Shown piece after piece: positions 52,685-62,658 of a stretch of 64,000 bases of DNA. The notes below the pieces were generated by a model. It was given only the letters and a program-made list of their open reading frames with translations. It did not search any database and was not told the origin of the DNA. The stretch is from the NCBI GenBank assembly GCA_051278195.1, contig JBNMQM010000014.1:1-64000 (forward strand). Direction: 5' to 3'. Position numbers and translations under genes: made by a program. The stretch's first letter is position 1. Each line of letters starts with the position of its first letter. Origin of the DNA: JAHRVQ01 sp051278195. GTDB lineage: Bacteria; Pseudomonadota; Gammaproteobacteria; Pseudomonadales; Azotimanducaceae.

Positions 52685-53856
52685 AAGCCGGCTGCACCCA
52701 TACCACCGCCGATACACATACTAACAATGCCGAACTTCTTCTCGCGTCGCTTCAGTTCGCGAACAACGTGGCCCGTCAAACGTGAGCCAGTCATGCCGAA
52801 AGGGTGACCGATTGAGATAGAACCACCGTTAACGTTGTAGATTTCAGGATCGAAACCCATCTTGTCGCGGCTATATAGGCACTGAGAAGCAAATGCTTCG
52901 TTAAGCTCAACAAGATCAATGTCGTTTACTGTCAAGCCGTTGGCTTTGAGCAAACGAGGAATGGCGAATACTGGACCAATACCCATCTCATCAGGTTCAC
53001 AACCTGCAACAGTCCAACCGCGGAAGTAAGCCAGTGGCTCAAGTCCAAGTGCTGCTGCGCGGTCTGCACTCATGACCAAAGTCATGGAGGCGCCGTCAGA
53101 TAACTGAGATGCATTACCTGCTGTTACTGAACCGTCTTCTTCGAACACGGGCTTCAGTTTGGCAAGACCTTCTAGTGTGGTTTCTGCTCGGTTACATTCG
53201 TCGCGATCACAAACGCCATCGACAACTTCTGTTTCCTTGGTTTCTTTGTTGATGATTTTTTGATATCTCGTTGCCATTGGCACGATTTCATCATCAAACA
53301 GACCGGCAGCTTGAGCGGCTGCGGTGCGCTGCTGAGACATGAACGAAAATTCATCCTGAGCTTCACGCGTGATCTGATAACGACGTGCAACCACTTCAGC
53401 AGTGTTGCCCATAGCCATGAAGATAGCTGGAGATTTTTCTTCGATGAATGGGTGTTTGTCAGATTTTCCCGGTGTTTGACGCGTGTTGGATGAAATAGAT
53501 TCAACACCACCCGCAATCATGACTTCTGAACAGCCGCTGGCAATCTGGTTCGCTGCAAAGGCAATAGAGTTCAGACCTGAAGAACATGCACGGCTAATAG
53601 TAGAGCCGGCCGTTGTTACGGGTAGGTTAGAAAGAATGACAGCCAGTCGCGCCAGGTTGCCGCCTTGCTCGCCAGTTTGGCTCGCACTACCAACGATTAC
53701 ATCTTCAACCTCAGCTGGATCAAGGTTCGGGTTACGTTCCAACAACGCATCAATACAATGCGCGACCATATCGTCTGGTCGGGTCAAGTTGAATGTGCCA
53801 CGGAATGACTTCGCCAGTCCGGTTCGTACGCTATCCACCACAACTACGTCGCGCAT
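52669..53856 (-). CDS. Thiolase (acetyl-CoA C-acyltransferase)
   Basis: A 395-residue thiolase. Catalytic Cys in ISRACSSGLNSIAF (near 88-90), base His in SIGHPFGMTGSRLTGH (near 352) and second Cys in SMCIGGGMGAAG (near 383). The sequence type is that of fatty acid beta-oxidation and ketothiolases, with SRACSSG rather than RRCGSG, so it is a distinct paralogue from the thiolase at 6223. ATG 53856 has AGGAG 6 nt upstream. No fadB partner is adjacent. Its 3' end has been duplicated. Confidence 0.95.
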   Translation of the reverse strand: MRDVVVVDSVRTGLAKSFRGTFNLTRPDDMVAHCIDALLERNPNLDPAEVEDVIVGSASQTGEQGGNLARLAVILSNLPVTTAGSTISRACSSGLNSIAFAANQIASGCSEVMIAGGVESISSNTRQTPGKSDKHPFIEEKSPAIFMAMGNTAEVVARRYQITREAQDEFSFMSQQRTAAAQAAGLFDDEIVPMATRYQKIINKETKETEVVDGVCDRDECNRAETTLEGLAKLKPVFEEDGSVTAGNASQLSDGASMTLVMSADRAAALGLEPLAYFRGWTVAGCEPDEMGIGPVFAIPRLLKANGLTVNDIDLVELNEAFASQCLYSRDKMGFDPEIYNVNGGSISIGHPFGMTGSRLTGHVVRELKRREKKFGIVSMCIGGGMGAAGLFEAC

Positions 53857-54038
53857 AGATCTCTCCTCTCATGGAATAAAATCACTATTATGTGATCTGT
53901 TTTTATGAACGTTTCTACGTTCTGGATCGTGCAGGGCCGCCATTGTGCCTTTAGTTTGCAGGTAGATACAAGGTATCCAAAAGCCTGCCTATTTTCGTGA
54001 TGGGGCAGGATAGATCTCATATATGACGCTAATTTGAG

Positions 54039-55871
54039 CTATTTCAGCGCGGCTGCGGCCTTATCCAGATGTTCGATGCTCTCCTGCAGGCCACCGGGAC
54101 GATTGCGAGCGAGCCACAGGCGCCCATGCTCTGCCTTAATCGCCATCATTTCGGCCCTGAGGCGCTGCCGTGGGATAGCTTCGCCGCGAAAATAGCGAAG
54201 TCGATCGATGCCATGCATGGCCATTAGAATGGCATTGCGTATCTCAGCAGCGACTAGCGGAGATTCTGATGGAGGCGCAGCCAGCAGGGTACGGAGCTCG
54301 TCACCGCAGGCCTTTATCTGCTCCGAGGCCAGGTCTTTAGTCGCGCCTGGCTCTAGATTCATGTTCCAAAATAAGGTTCGATTGAAAATGGTGGCATTGC
54401 GCAATGGAGATTTCGCCAGTTCCAGAACCTTGCCCAGTTGAATAATGGTTTGCGCCGTCGTTTTACTGGATTCGCCAAGAAAGCTGCGATTGACCAGATC
54501 AGCGAGGTCTGCCCGCGCGCTGCTGCCCTGCCGCCAGCTTTCGCAGGCACCTATTGCATAGCCTGGATAGCTAATCGGTAGGTATTGATGGTGGCCGTGA
54601 TCGCCCCAGTCAGTGACTAGTAGCCCTAAGGCGCCATATTTTTTGCCATTCTTGGCGGCGCTGGTGATGTTGCGCCGCGTATTGTCGGTTCGGCCAGTGA
54701 TTGAATTCCAACTCGAAGTGCCGGGGCAGACGTAAAATGGGATTTTTTGCTCAGCGACATGTGCGCACTCCTTTTGGAAAGGGTGGTCTGCTTCGTAGCC
54801 CCAATTCAGCGCGATAAGCTCTCGAGATAGGCGCTTCAGTGAATCGGGCTCCTTTTGCACAATATCGCTCCAGAACATCATCTGGCGATCACGCTTTTCT
54901 ACTAAGCGCTGGATTTCGCTCATAAAGTCGATATAAACGTTAGTGGTGCCTTTGGCTTTGCACTTGTTGCGGCTTCTACCGAGCCCTAATTCCCAGGGCT
55001 CATCGCCGCCGACATTAAACAAAGGGCTATCAAATAAGGGAAGGTACTCAGCGTGCAGCGAGTCGATTAGCCTGAGTGATGATTTGTCCGGGTTCAATGT
55101 GCTGCCGAACGGGATTTCCTCACTGGATAACGGATGCTTGAACCCATCGGGACATTCCGCGTACTTGTGATACTCGGGATGTTGCAGCCAGCGTTCAAAG
55201 TGGCCAAAGCAGTTCAAGTTGGGCACCAGTTCGATATAGTGGGCTGCCGCGTAGTGTTTGAGTTCTAGAATATCTGCGGCACTCAGTGGCGAAGCATTGG
55301 CCCAAACCAGAGGGTGGCCGGAGAACCGAAAGGTATGCTCCGTGTAGAGTTGGAGTTGGTTGTACTTGAGCGCCGCGAATTGCTCGATCAGTGTTTTTAA
55401 ACTCTCGATTGTAGGTACTTTACAACGACTGACGTCGAGCATGACGCCTCGGTGGGCGAAATCAGGTTCGTCGTGAATCGTCACAAAGGGTGCCAGATTT
55501 GAACTTTGATCAAGCAACTGGGCGAGGCTGCTAAGGCCTCTAAATAACCCGCATTCAGTGGCAGCGCTGACGGTGTAGCCCGCCGTTGTAGTGGTTATAT
55601 CGTAGGACTCGGCGGTCGATTTTGCGCCCTTTAACGCAATTCTGATCAATATTTGATCGTCGCTCACGTTGCCATAGGTCATTTCCAGCGGTCTTGCTCT
55701 GCTGTCGGCAAAGGCTCGCACTCGGTCGGTGAAATTCTCCGAATGGCTTGTTGTGAGCTGAATAAAATGACGGCCCACGAGGCCTAGGGACTGTCTGCCA
55801 GCTTTTATCGTGGCGGGTTCCGGATAAATCACAGGTTTCATAAGCGTCATTTTTACAAGGTCTATGTCCAT
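54039..55871 (-). CDS. Glycoside hydrolase family 20 (beta-N-acetylhexosaminidase-like)
   Basis: A 610-residue GH20 enzyme with an N-terminal GH20b-like domain (about 10-130) and a TIM barrel beginning HRGVMLDVSRCKVPT. The substrate-assisted catalytic Asp-Glu pair is in FNVGGDEPWELG (near 290-300). No signal peptide is seen, so it is probably cytosolic and works on imported amino-sugar oligosaccharides or glycoconjugates. The start may be 55871, 55850 or 55841; no strong ribosome site decides. It stands alone between the thiolase and the diguanylate cyclase. Confidence 0.9.
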   Translation of the reverse strand: MDIDLVKMTLMKPVIYPEPATIKAGRQSLGLVGRHFIQLTTSHSENFTDRVRAFADSRARPLEMTYGNVSDDQILIRIALKGAKSTAESYDITTTTAGYTVSAATECGLFRGLSSLAQLLDQSSNLAPFVTIHDEPDFAHRGVMLDVSRCKVPTIESLKTLIEQFAALKYNQLQLYTEHTFRFSGHPLVWANASPLSAADILELKHYAAAHYIELVPNLNCFGHFERWLQHPEYHKYAECPDGFKHPLSSEEIPFGSTLNPDKSSLRLIDSLHAEYLPLFDSPLFNVGGDEPWELGLGRSRNKCKAKGTTNVYIDFMSEIQRLVEKRDRQMMFWSDIVQKEPDSLKRLSRELIALNWGYEADHPFQKECAHVAEQKIPFYVCPGTSSWNSITGRTDNTRRNITSAAKNGKKYGALGLLVTDWGDHGHHQYLPISYPGYAIGACESWRQGSSARADLADLVNRSFLGESSKTTAQTIIQLGKVLELAKSPLRNATIFNRTLFWNMNLEPGATKDLASEQIKACGDELRTLLAAPPSESPLVAAEIRNAILMAMHGIDRLRYFRGEAIPRQRLRAEMMAIKAEHGRLWLARNRPGGLQESIEHLDKAAAALK

Positions 55872-56026
55872 GATGCCGCAGGGTCGGTAGGTTCAGCAAC
55901 GAAACGTTAAATTTTGCCGGCTTAGATGTGATAAAATTGTTACATTGTCACTACATCGCCCTACATTGGCGGGGTGTGGAAAGTGCTATAAAGTCATCCA
56001 GTTTTTCATTCTCTGGCCAAACGTTC

Positions 56027-57139
56027 ATGCAACTTTACGGATCAAAAGTGGATACCGTCAGTCAACAGCGCACACGACTTTACCGGCTTGCGACATTAGG
56101 TGCCGGTGTTTTTGTTCACTTGATCGTCTGTTGGACCGTGCTTTCTATCGGTTATATGTCGATTGAACCGATGGAATTTGTCGGTCTCGGCTCGCTTGCT
56201 GCGGCAGGCTTTGTGTTGTTTGCGATCGCTATCAGCATGGAATGGAATCTTGGTCTTGAAGACCCAGATATGAGTCTCGCTCAAATGATGTGGGCGGTGA
56301 GCGTCATTGTTATGACCGCCTACTTTGTTGCAGAGTTCAAGCCGGTTGTCGTGCTTGCAGGCCTAGCGTTGATCGTTATGGGTGCCAATCGGTTGACGCA
56401 AAAAGAATTAATCATTTTTTCTATCTATAGCTTTGCCACCTATGCGCTTTCCGTCACTTATAAGGCGCAATTTGATTCCTTATCCTGGATCACCGAGATT
56501 GTTGTGATGATTGCCTTCGGTTTGGTGCTTGTGTTTGGTCCGGTGCTGTATCGGTTTGAGATGAAAATGGTCGAAAATGTACTCATCGACAAAAATGAGG
56601 AGTTGTCTTCAGCATTGGCGCGGATTCGTGAACTCGCCGTTAGGGATGAGCTAACAGGCGCGCACAACCGACGTTATTTGCTGGATTTTACCGCCCAGCA
56701 GAAAGCCATGGCGGATCGCCGTGACTATCGATTTACCGTGTGTTTTGTCGATCTTGATTTCTTCAAACGGGTCAATGACAGATTTGGTCATAGCACCGGT
56801 GATAACGTCCTGCGCAGCTTTTCAGAAATTGCCAAAGTGATATTAAGAGAAGTAGACTGTGTGGCGAGAATCGGTGGGGAAGAATTTGTTCTGGTGCTCA
56901 GTGGGACGCCTCAAAATAATGCGGTGATTGCCATCGAGCGAATAGCACAAAAGCTTGGTGAATTGCAGGTCAGCAGCATTGAACCTGAGTATCGGATCAC
57001 TGCCTCAATAGGCGTTACCGAATACAAAACGGGCGAGGAAATCGAACAAACCATGGATAGAGCTGATAAGGCGCTTTATGATGCTAAGCGTACCGGAAGA
57101 AATAAGATTGTAATGGCTGAAGTAGGCGCCACTACTTAA
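56027..57139 (+). CDS. Membrane diguanylate cyclase
   Basis: A 370-residue protein with about six N-terminal membrane helices and a C-terminal GGDEF domain. The active site is RIGGEEF and the product-inhibition site RxxD (REVD) stands five residues before it, so cyclase activity with feedback control is predicted. The opening of the GGDEF domain is VRDELTGAHNRRYLLD. I choose ATG 56027; an in-frame start at 55928 would add 33 residues over a probable promoter region. It precedes the PilZ-DUF1631 gene by 68 bp in the same direction. Confidence 0.88.
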   Translation: MQLYGSKVDTVSQQRTRLYRLATLGAGVFVHLIVCWTVLSIGYMSIEPMEFVGLGSLAAAGFVLFAIAISMEWNLGLEDPDMSLAQMMWAVSVIVMTAYFVAEFKPVVVLAGLALIVMGANRLTQKELIIFSIYSFATYALSVTYKAQFDSLSWITEIVVMIAFGLVLVFGPVLYRFEMKMVENVLIDKNEELSSALARIRELAVRDELTGAHNRRYLLDFTAQQKAMADRRDYRFTVCFVDLDFFKRVNDRFGHSTGDNVLRSFSEIAKVILREVDCVARIGGEEFVLVLSGTPQNNAVIAIERIAQKLGELQVSSIEPEYRITASIGVTEYKTGEEIEQTMDRADKALYDAKRTGRNKIVMAEVGATT

Positions 57140-57207
57140 AGGCCACGATCTAGAACACACGATTTTGAACCTGCTATCTTTAACACGGTTATGATCTAAG
57201 AGAATGA

Positions 57208-60200
57208 ATGGACAAGCGTCGCAGTCCCAGATACCCAATTAGCCTCAACGCGCTGGTGCACCCTAATGAAGGGCGCTCTTGGCTGTGCTTTATTCAAGAT
57301 TTTTGTGAAACTGGGATGCTCTTGGTTGAGCAAGGCAGTAGTCGATCAAGGCGTTCCATGCCAGGCATCGAGGCCGGCGGTATGGTCGGCATTCATTTTT
57401 CTGTTCCCAACAAAAACAAAGAGCAGCATTTTCGTTTAGAAGGCAAAATCGTTCGTGCCATGGATTCCGGCGTCGGTATCAATTTTTCGACCGGGATGGA
57501 CGACAATGCGATGACGGAGCTACTTAATTATTCGAATAGCATGCTGCTCTCATCTACGGGCACATCTGCAGTCACATCTAAAATCGCGGCGTCGCCAGTC
57601 GTTGATGAGCCGCAAGCAGCACCTGCCAAACCAGGTAGCATCAAGAGTGCCCAAGCGGGTTCGATTAAGTCTGCGCGCCAAGTATCTTCGATAACTCCCA
57701 CGTCAAGAACACCCGCCAGTCACCCCGCTGCAAAGTCTGGTGCTAGCCAGCCCGGAAAAGCAGCTAGCCAGGGTTTGGATTTAGATCAGGAAATGGCTGC
57801 GAGTCCTGCTCGCAAGGGCCCAATCAAACCTGCAGAGTCCAAGCGAATTATTTCGGCTGTTCGGCGCGAAGTAGCCAAAGTGTTGCCAGAAATGAATTCC
57901 GCGTTTTTCTCCTACATGGACGAGGAACTGCTGAAGCTGGCGCGTGATGCAAAGACGAATGCCGTGCAGAGTGAATACTTTGCGGCGATGTCCAATCTTG
58001 AGAAGGCCAAAAAATCGGTCGGGCAGTCGTTCTCGAATGAAGTACTAGACCAAATTGATAATCCACGTGATCTCGATAAGCTGTTAGACAAACGCAAGGC
58101 GGCTGAGACGGAGCGAAAAGCCAAGCAAGCAGAGCGGCGCGTCAAGCTTTCGCTCGTCAACACCGAAGAGTTTGAAGACTGGTTGGCGATCGCCAACATG
58201 ATTTCGCGGAGTGAGCGAAGTTACGAGAAATACCTGCAAGAGCTTAGAATCCGTTTAGGCATGCTGGTTGATTCTTGGAGTCATGTCGAAGCGAACCCGC
58301 TCGGTACTGCAGTATTTACCCATGCATTTGATGACGCGATTCGAAAAGTAGATCTGAGTAAAGAGATTCGACAAAAGGTGTATAGCGGATTTGAAGCAAA
58401 AGCCATTCCTCTGTTTCGAAAGCTATATGTTGCGGTCGCCAAGTTGTTAGAAGACAGTCAGTTGTTTCCCGATATTGATGAAGACTACATCACCCCAATG
58501 GCATCAAGGGATAGGTCTCCGGAACGCGGCAAGGCCCCAGAGCCTGAAAAGAAAGTCGAACAAACAGCCGCACAAAAGACAGAACAAAAAGACGGCACTG
58601 AGGATGATGCTGATGAATTGGCAGAGGACTTTGATCTTCGTGAGGAGCTTGAGGAACTTCGCAATGAAGTCCGTGGTCGCTCGCGCAGCCAGAGCTCTGG
58701 CCGAGCCAGTGATGGAGCCTCTCAGCGGCGTGGTGGTCGTGGTCGTAGAAATAGTGATCCTGGCAACGGAGGACGTAAAGATATCGGCCAAGCCATCAGT
58801 AGCCTCTACAGTACGGTTCGTGGGCTGGTCAGCCGTGATGCCCCCCAGAGCGATTATGATGGTGATTTTGCCGATTTTGATGATATTCGCGAACTGCTAA
58901 CTAAAATGGAACCGGCGGCCTTGGGTCAGCGTCAGCGAGCTTCTGAGCGACTAAGTAATGCAGCAGGTCGACCGATCGCGCCGGAAGTGATGGAAAGCCT
59001 CGGCGTCGTCGAAAACCTTGTTGATTCGATCGAGACCGATAACATGCTGCCGGGTTCTGTGAAGGACTGGGTGCGCCAACTCGAGTTGACCTTGGATAAG
59101 GTCGCAACCGAAAGCGATAACTTTCTGAGTGCGGATGAACCCCATGAATCATTAGAAGTGATTAACCAGCTGGCCCGCTTAGGTGGGGCAGAATCCGGTA
59201 GTGTTCGACGTGATGTCGATAGCATTGTGGAAAATATCACCCGAAATTATGACAGTGACCCTCGCGTCTTTGAGGATGCGCTGCAGCGCTTGAATCCTAT
59301 CGTTGAGAAGCAATCGCGGGCGTTTACCGGTAACGTCCAGCGCACAGTGAAGGCCAGTGAAGGTCAGCAAACCCTCGCTAATGCTCAGCGCGCTGTTGTT
59401 GACGAACTAAACAGCCGTTTGACGGGCCGTGAAATACCGGAAGTGTTACTCCGATTGCTCATGCCGGGTTGGCGCAACTTAATGGTCAATACGCATTTGC
59501 GTCAGGGCGAAAACAGTGCCGATTGGCAGCGTCATGTGCAAGCACTTGACCAGGTAGTTCATCACATAGACGGCACTGCATCGCCGGATGGTACACCAGG
59601 GTATATGGCGCCACAGGAGTTGGTGGAGTATATCGAACAGGGGCTCGATTCTATCTCGTTCGAGCCAGGTCAGCGGATTCCGCTGGTTAACTCTTTACGC
59701 AATCTACTTGTCGACGGCGGTGCCGGTGAGCCAGTGAATATGGTGGAGGTGCCAAAGGACTCGGTAGCCGAAGTTCTTGGCTTTACTGACGTCGACAAAA
59801 AGGAAATTCGTCGTAGTACGATCCTTGACGAATGGGCTGAAAAACCCGAATGGGATCGGTGGCTCGATCGCGCGTCAAATTTGCATGTGGGCGACTGGTT
59901 GGAGTTTAAAGGGGAAGAGCAGGTATCAATTGTTGCCTGGTGTAACGAAGAGGCAACTAATTTTGTTTTCGTGAACCGCCGCGGAGTCAAGACTCACGAT
60001 CTGATGATTGAAGAGCTTGCTGCAAAACTGGCGAAAAATGAAGCCAAGGTAATGGAAGAGTCGGATCTACCGCTCACAGATCGAGCATCTCATCGCATGT
60101 TACAGAATATGCATAATCAATTGACCCATCAGGCAAGCCATGACGAGCTAACGGGGTTGGCTAACCGCAAAGAGTTCGAGCGTGCATTAGAAAGATCGAT

Positions 60201-61413
60201 CCAGTCATTTAAGCGGGATCAGGCGACCCATGTTGTTGCCATACTCGATTTAGATCAGTTTAAGGTCATCAATAACGCTGCTGGGCATGATGCGGGTGAC
60301 GAAATGCTCAAGCGAATTAGTCGACTACTAGAAGAAGGCCTTGCGGATAGCGAGCACGTCCTCAGTCGTCTCGGTGGTAATGAGTTCGGCATCGTCATTA
60401 ATAATTGTGCCAAAGATTCCGGGATTTCAGTCATTCGCCAGCTAAGTGATCTCGTTAAGGCAAACCGATTTGAGTGGGGCAAGGATGTTTTCTCATTGAC
60501 AGCGAGTTTTGGTGTTGTCTACATCGATGACTCGGCCGAAGATGCATTGTCAGTGATGCGCAGTGCAGATTCTGCTTGTGAGGCGGCCAAAGAAGCGGGC
60601 CGCGATCGCATCCAATTATTTGAGCCGGGTGACACTGAGCTTGAAAAGCGACGCGACATCATGTCTTTTGTATCGCAGATCGATAACGCTCTGAAAGAAG
60701 ATCGGTTCGTACTCAATTGTCAGAAAATTCAGCCCATTGTTGAAGGCGGTGATGATCATTCTCACTATGAGATTCTCCTCACGGTACTCGACGAAAACGA
60801 TGAGCCGTTACCACCGCAAGACTTTATTGTTGCCGCAGAAACCTACAATCGTATGGGCGCGATCGACCGTTGGGTTATTAAGAATTCTTTCAAGTGGATT
60901 GCCAGTAACATCTTAAAGCTTGATCACCTGGGCGCTTTTTCGATCAATATTTCTGGTAACTCGTTGACGGAAGATGACTTCATGGAATTCGTCTTGGAAC
61001 AATTCAATGAAACGCGATTGCCGACGTCGAAGATCTGTTTTGAAATTACCGAGACTTCTGCCATCGGCAGTCTAGATGACGTCGTCGAGTTCATGGAGAA
61101 AATGAAGGTCATTGGTGTGCAGTTTTCATTGGATGACTTCGGTACAGGGCTGTCGTCTTATTCCTATTTGCGTAACCTACCGGTTGATTACCTCAAAATT
61201 GACGGCGTCTTTGTGAAAGACATCAAGACCAATCCCAGCGACTATGCAGTGGTGAAGTCGATCAATGAAATTGGTCACTTTATGGGTAAAAAAACGATTG
61301 CAGAATTCGTCGAAGACGACGAAGTCTTAGAAATACTGCGAGAGATTGGCGTTGACTTCGCGCAAGGCTACGGCATCGGTAAGAAGATACCGATCACCGA
61401 ACTTCTGCTCTAA
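57208..61413 (+). CDS. PilZ-DUF1631-GGDEF-EAL protein
   Basis: A 1401-residue cytosolic protein. Order: N-terminal PilZ domain (1-110) with RRSPR and DFCETG (family usual DxSxxG, here Cys for Ser); an Ala/Ser-rich linker (115-200); a DUF1631 region (about 205-960) broken by a charged, Arg/Gly-rich stretch near 430-530; GGDEF (about 965-1130) with RLGGNEF near 1054; EAL (about 1150-1395) with EIL (near 1186), NISGNSL, EITETSA, LDDFGTGLSSYSYL and FAQGYGIGK. GGNEF and EIL are non-standard but keep key acidic residues, so activity is uncertain. It may bind c-di-GMP by PilZ and relay it. Its stop overlaps the argD stop by 3 bases. Confidence 0.92.
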   Translation: MDKRRSPRYPISLNALVHPNEGRSWLCFIQDFCETGMLLVEQGSSRSRRSMPGIEAGGMVGIHFSVPNKNKEQHFRLEGKIVRAMDSGVGINFSTGMDDNAMTELLNYSNSMLLSSTGTSAVTSKIAASPVVDEPQAAPAKPGSIKSAQAGSIKSARQVSSITPTSRTPASHPAAKSGASQPGKAASQGLDLDQEMAASPARKGPIKPAESKRIISAVRREVAKVLPEMNSAFFSYMDEELLKLARDAKTNAVQSEYFAAMSNLEKAKKSVGQSFSNEVLDQIDNPRDLDKLLDKRKAAETERKAKQAERRVKLSLVNTEEFEDWLAIANMISRSERSYEKYLQELRIRLGMLVDSWSHVEANPLGTAVFTHAFDDAIRKVDLSKEIRQKVYSGFEAKAIPLFRKLYVAVAKLLEDSQLFPDIDEDYITPMASRDRSPERGKAPEPEKKVEQTAAQKTEQKDGTEDDADELAEDFDLREELEELRNEVRGRSRSQSSGRASDGASQRRGGRGRRNSDPGNGGRKDIGQAISSLYSTVRGLVSRDAPQSDYDGDFADFDDIRELLTKMEPAALGQRQRASERLSNAAGRPIAPEVMESLGVVENLVDSIETDNMLPGSVKDWVRQLELTLDKVATESDNFLSADEPHESLEVINQLARLGGAESGSVRRDVDSIVENITRNYDSDPRVFEDALQRLNPIVEKQSRAFTGNVQRTVKASEGQQTLANAQRAVVDELNSRLTGREIPEVLLRLLMPGWRNLMVNTHLRQGENSADWQRHVQALDQVVHHIDGTASPDGTPGYMAPQELVEYIEQGLDSISFEPGQRIPLVNSLRNLLVDGGAGEPVNMVEVPKDSVAEVLGFTDVDKKEIRRSTILDEWAEKPEWDRWLDRASNLHVGDWLEFKGEEQVSIVAWCNEEATNFVFVNRRGVKTHDLMIEELAAKLAKNEAKVMEESDLPLTDRASHRMLQNMHNQLTHQASHDELTGLANRKEFERALERSIQSFKRDQATHVVAILDLDQFKVINNAAGHDAGDEMLKRISRLLEEGLADSEHVLSRLGGNEFGIVINNCAKDSGISVIRQLSDLVKANRFEWGKDVFSLTASFGVVYIDDSAEDALSVMRSADSACEAAKEAGRDRIQLFEPGDTELEKRRDIMSFVSQIDNALKEDRFVLNCQKIQPIVEGGDDHSHYEILLTVLDENDEPLPPQDFIVAAETYNRMGAIDRWVIKNSFKWIASNILKLDHLGAFSINISGNSLTEDDFMEFVLEQFNETRLPTSKICFEITETSAIGSLDDVVEFMEKMKVIGVQFSLDDFGTGLSSYSYLRNLPVDYLKIDGVFVKDIKTNPSDYAVVKSINEIGHFMGKKTIAEFVEDDEVLEILREIGVDFAQGYGIGKKIPITELLL

Positions 61414-62573
61414 AGCGCTTCGACTAGACTGCTGACAATATCAACAATTTGATCTGCTTCACTGTCGCTGATGATGAGCGGTGGCAGCAGTCGAATCACG
61501 GAATCTGCAGTCACGTTAATCAAAAGACCTTTATGCAGCGCCGCTTTGACTAGATCGCCGCAGGGCGAATCTAGTTCAATGCCAATCATCAAACCGCGAC
61601 CACGAATATCACGCACGTTGTTTCGACTGCCCAACCGATTGCGAAAGCCATCCATCATTCGTTCACCGAGGGCTGCTGCTCTTTTGGCCAGGTCTCCATC
61701 GACAATGTGTTTAACGACGGTGTTGCCGACGGCGCAAGCAAATGGGTTGCCACCGAACGTCGAACCGTGATTACCCGGTTGAAAAACTTCTGCTGCTTTA
61801 CCGCGCGCAAGGCAAACACCAATCGGGATACCATTGCCTAGCCCTTTAGCCGTTGTCACCAGATCAGGCAGTATGTTGCTCTGCTGGTAGTTGAAATAGG
61901 TGCCTGTGCGGCCATTGCCAGATTGAATTTCGTCGAGAAATAGCAGCCAGTCATGCTCGTCGCAGATGGCACGCAGGGCATTCAAGTAGCCATCGTCGGG
62001 GACGTAAATGCCACCTTCGCCCTGAATTGGTTCGACCATCACAGCGACAATATTTTTGTTTTTAGTCATGGATTGAATCGCGTCGATGTCGTTGAAAGGT
62101 GCGCGTTGAAACCCATTCATGAGTGGCTCAAACCCAGCCTGAACCTTGCGGCTGCCTGATGCCGTTAGTGTTGCTAGTGTTCTGCCATGAAATGCCGCTT
62201 CGGCGACGATGATGGTGGGGTTTTCAATGCCTTTTTTGCGACCGTAGAGTCGGCTAATCTTAATGGCGCACTCGTTTGCCTCAGCACCTGAATTAGCGAA
62301 AAAAGCGTTGTCCATCCCGGATAGTGCCGTCAAGCGTTCCGCGAGCTCAATCTGCGCCGGTATTTGATAGAGATTAGAGGTGTGCAGCAGGCGTTGGCCT
62401 TGTTCTGCGATTGTCTCTGCCACAGCCGGGTGTGCATGGCCGAGTGCGACAACACCGATGCCTGAGAGTGCGTCGAGATATCGATTGCCGTCGGCGTCGA
62501 TTAACCACGCGCCATCACCTCGTTCAAAGGCAACATCTAGCCTACCGTAGGTGTTCATTACTGAGTCGCTCAT
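61410..62573 (-). CDS. argD: Acetylornithine aminotransferase family
   Basis: A 387-residue class III PLP aminotransferase. It has the ANSGAEANECAIKISR segment, AAFHGRTLATL, FLDEIQSGNGRTG and the PLP lysine in TTAKGLGNGIPIG (near 243), with STFGGNPFACAV. Length and motifs match ArgD/succinylornithine transaminase. It transfers the amino group from N-acetylornithine to 2-oxoglutarate in arginine synthesis. No other arg gene is in the window, so assignment to ArgD over other class III members is likely but not certain. Convergent with the DUF1631 gene. Confidence 0.9.
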   Translation of the reverse strand: MSDSVMNTYGRLDVAFERGDGAWLIDADGNRYLDALSGIGVVALGHAHPAVAETIAEQGQRLLHTSNLYQIPAQIELAERLTALSGMDNAFFANSGAEANECAIKISRLYGRKKGIENPTIIVAEAAFHGRTLATLTASGSRKVQAGFEPLMNGFQRAPFNDIDAIQSMTKNKNIVAVMVEPIQGEGGIYVPDDGYLNALRAICDEHDWLLFLDEIQSGNGRTGTYFNYQQSNILPDLVTTAKGLGNGIPIGVCLARGKAAEVFQPGNHGSTFGGNPFACAVGNTVVKHIVDGDLAKRAAALGERMMDGFRNRLGSRNNVRDIRGRGLMIGIELDSPCGDLVKAALHKGLLINVTADSVIRLLPPLIISDSEADQIVDIVSSLVEAL

Positions 62574-62658
62574 GTTCGAATCCGGCGAAAATCAAAGGTG
62601 GGCGATGATAAACCAGATTCGTTAAACTCTAAAGTGAAACACCGCTTTGGCTGAACAC

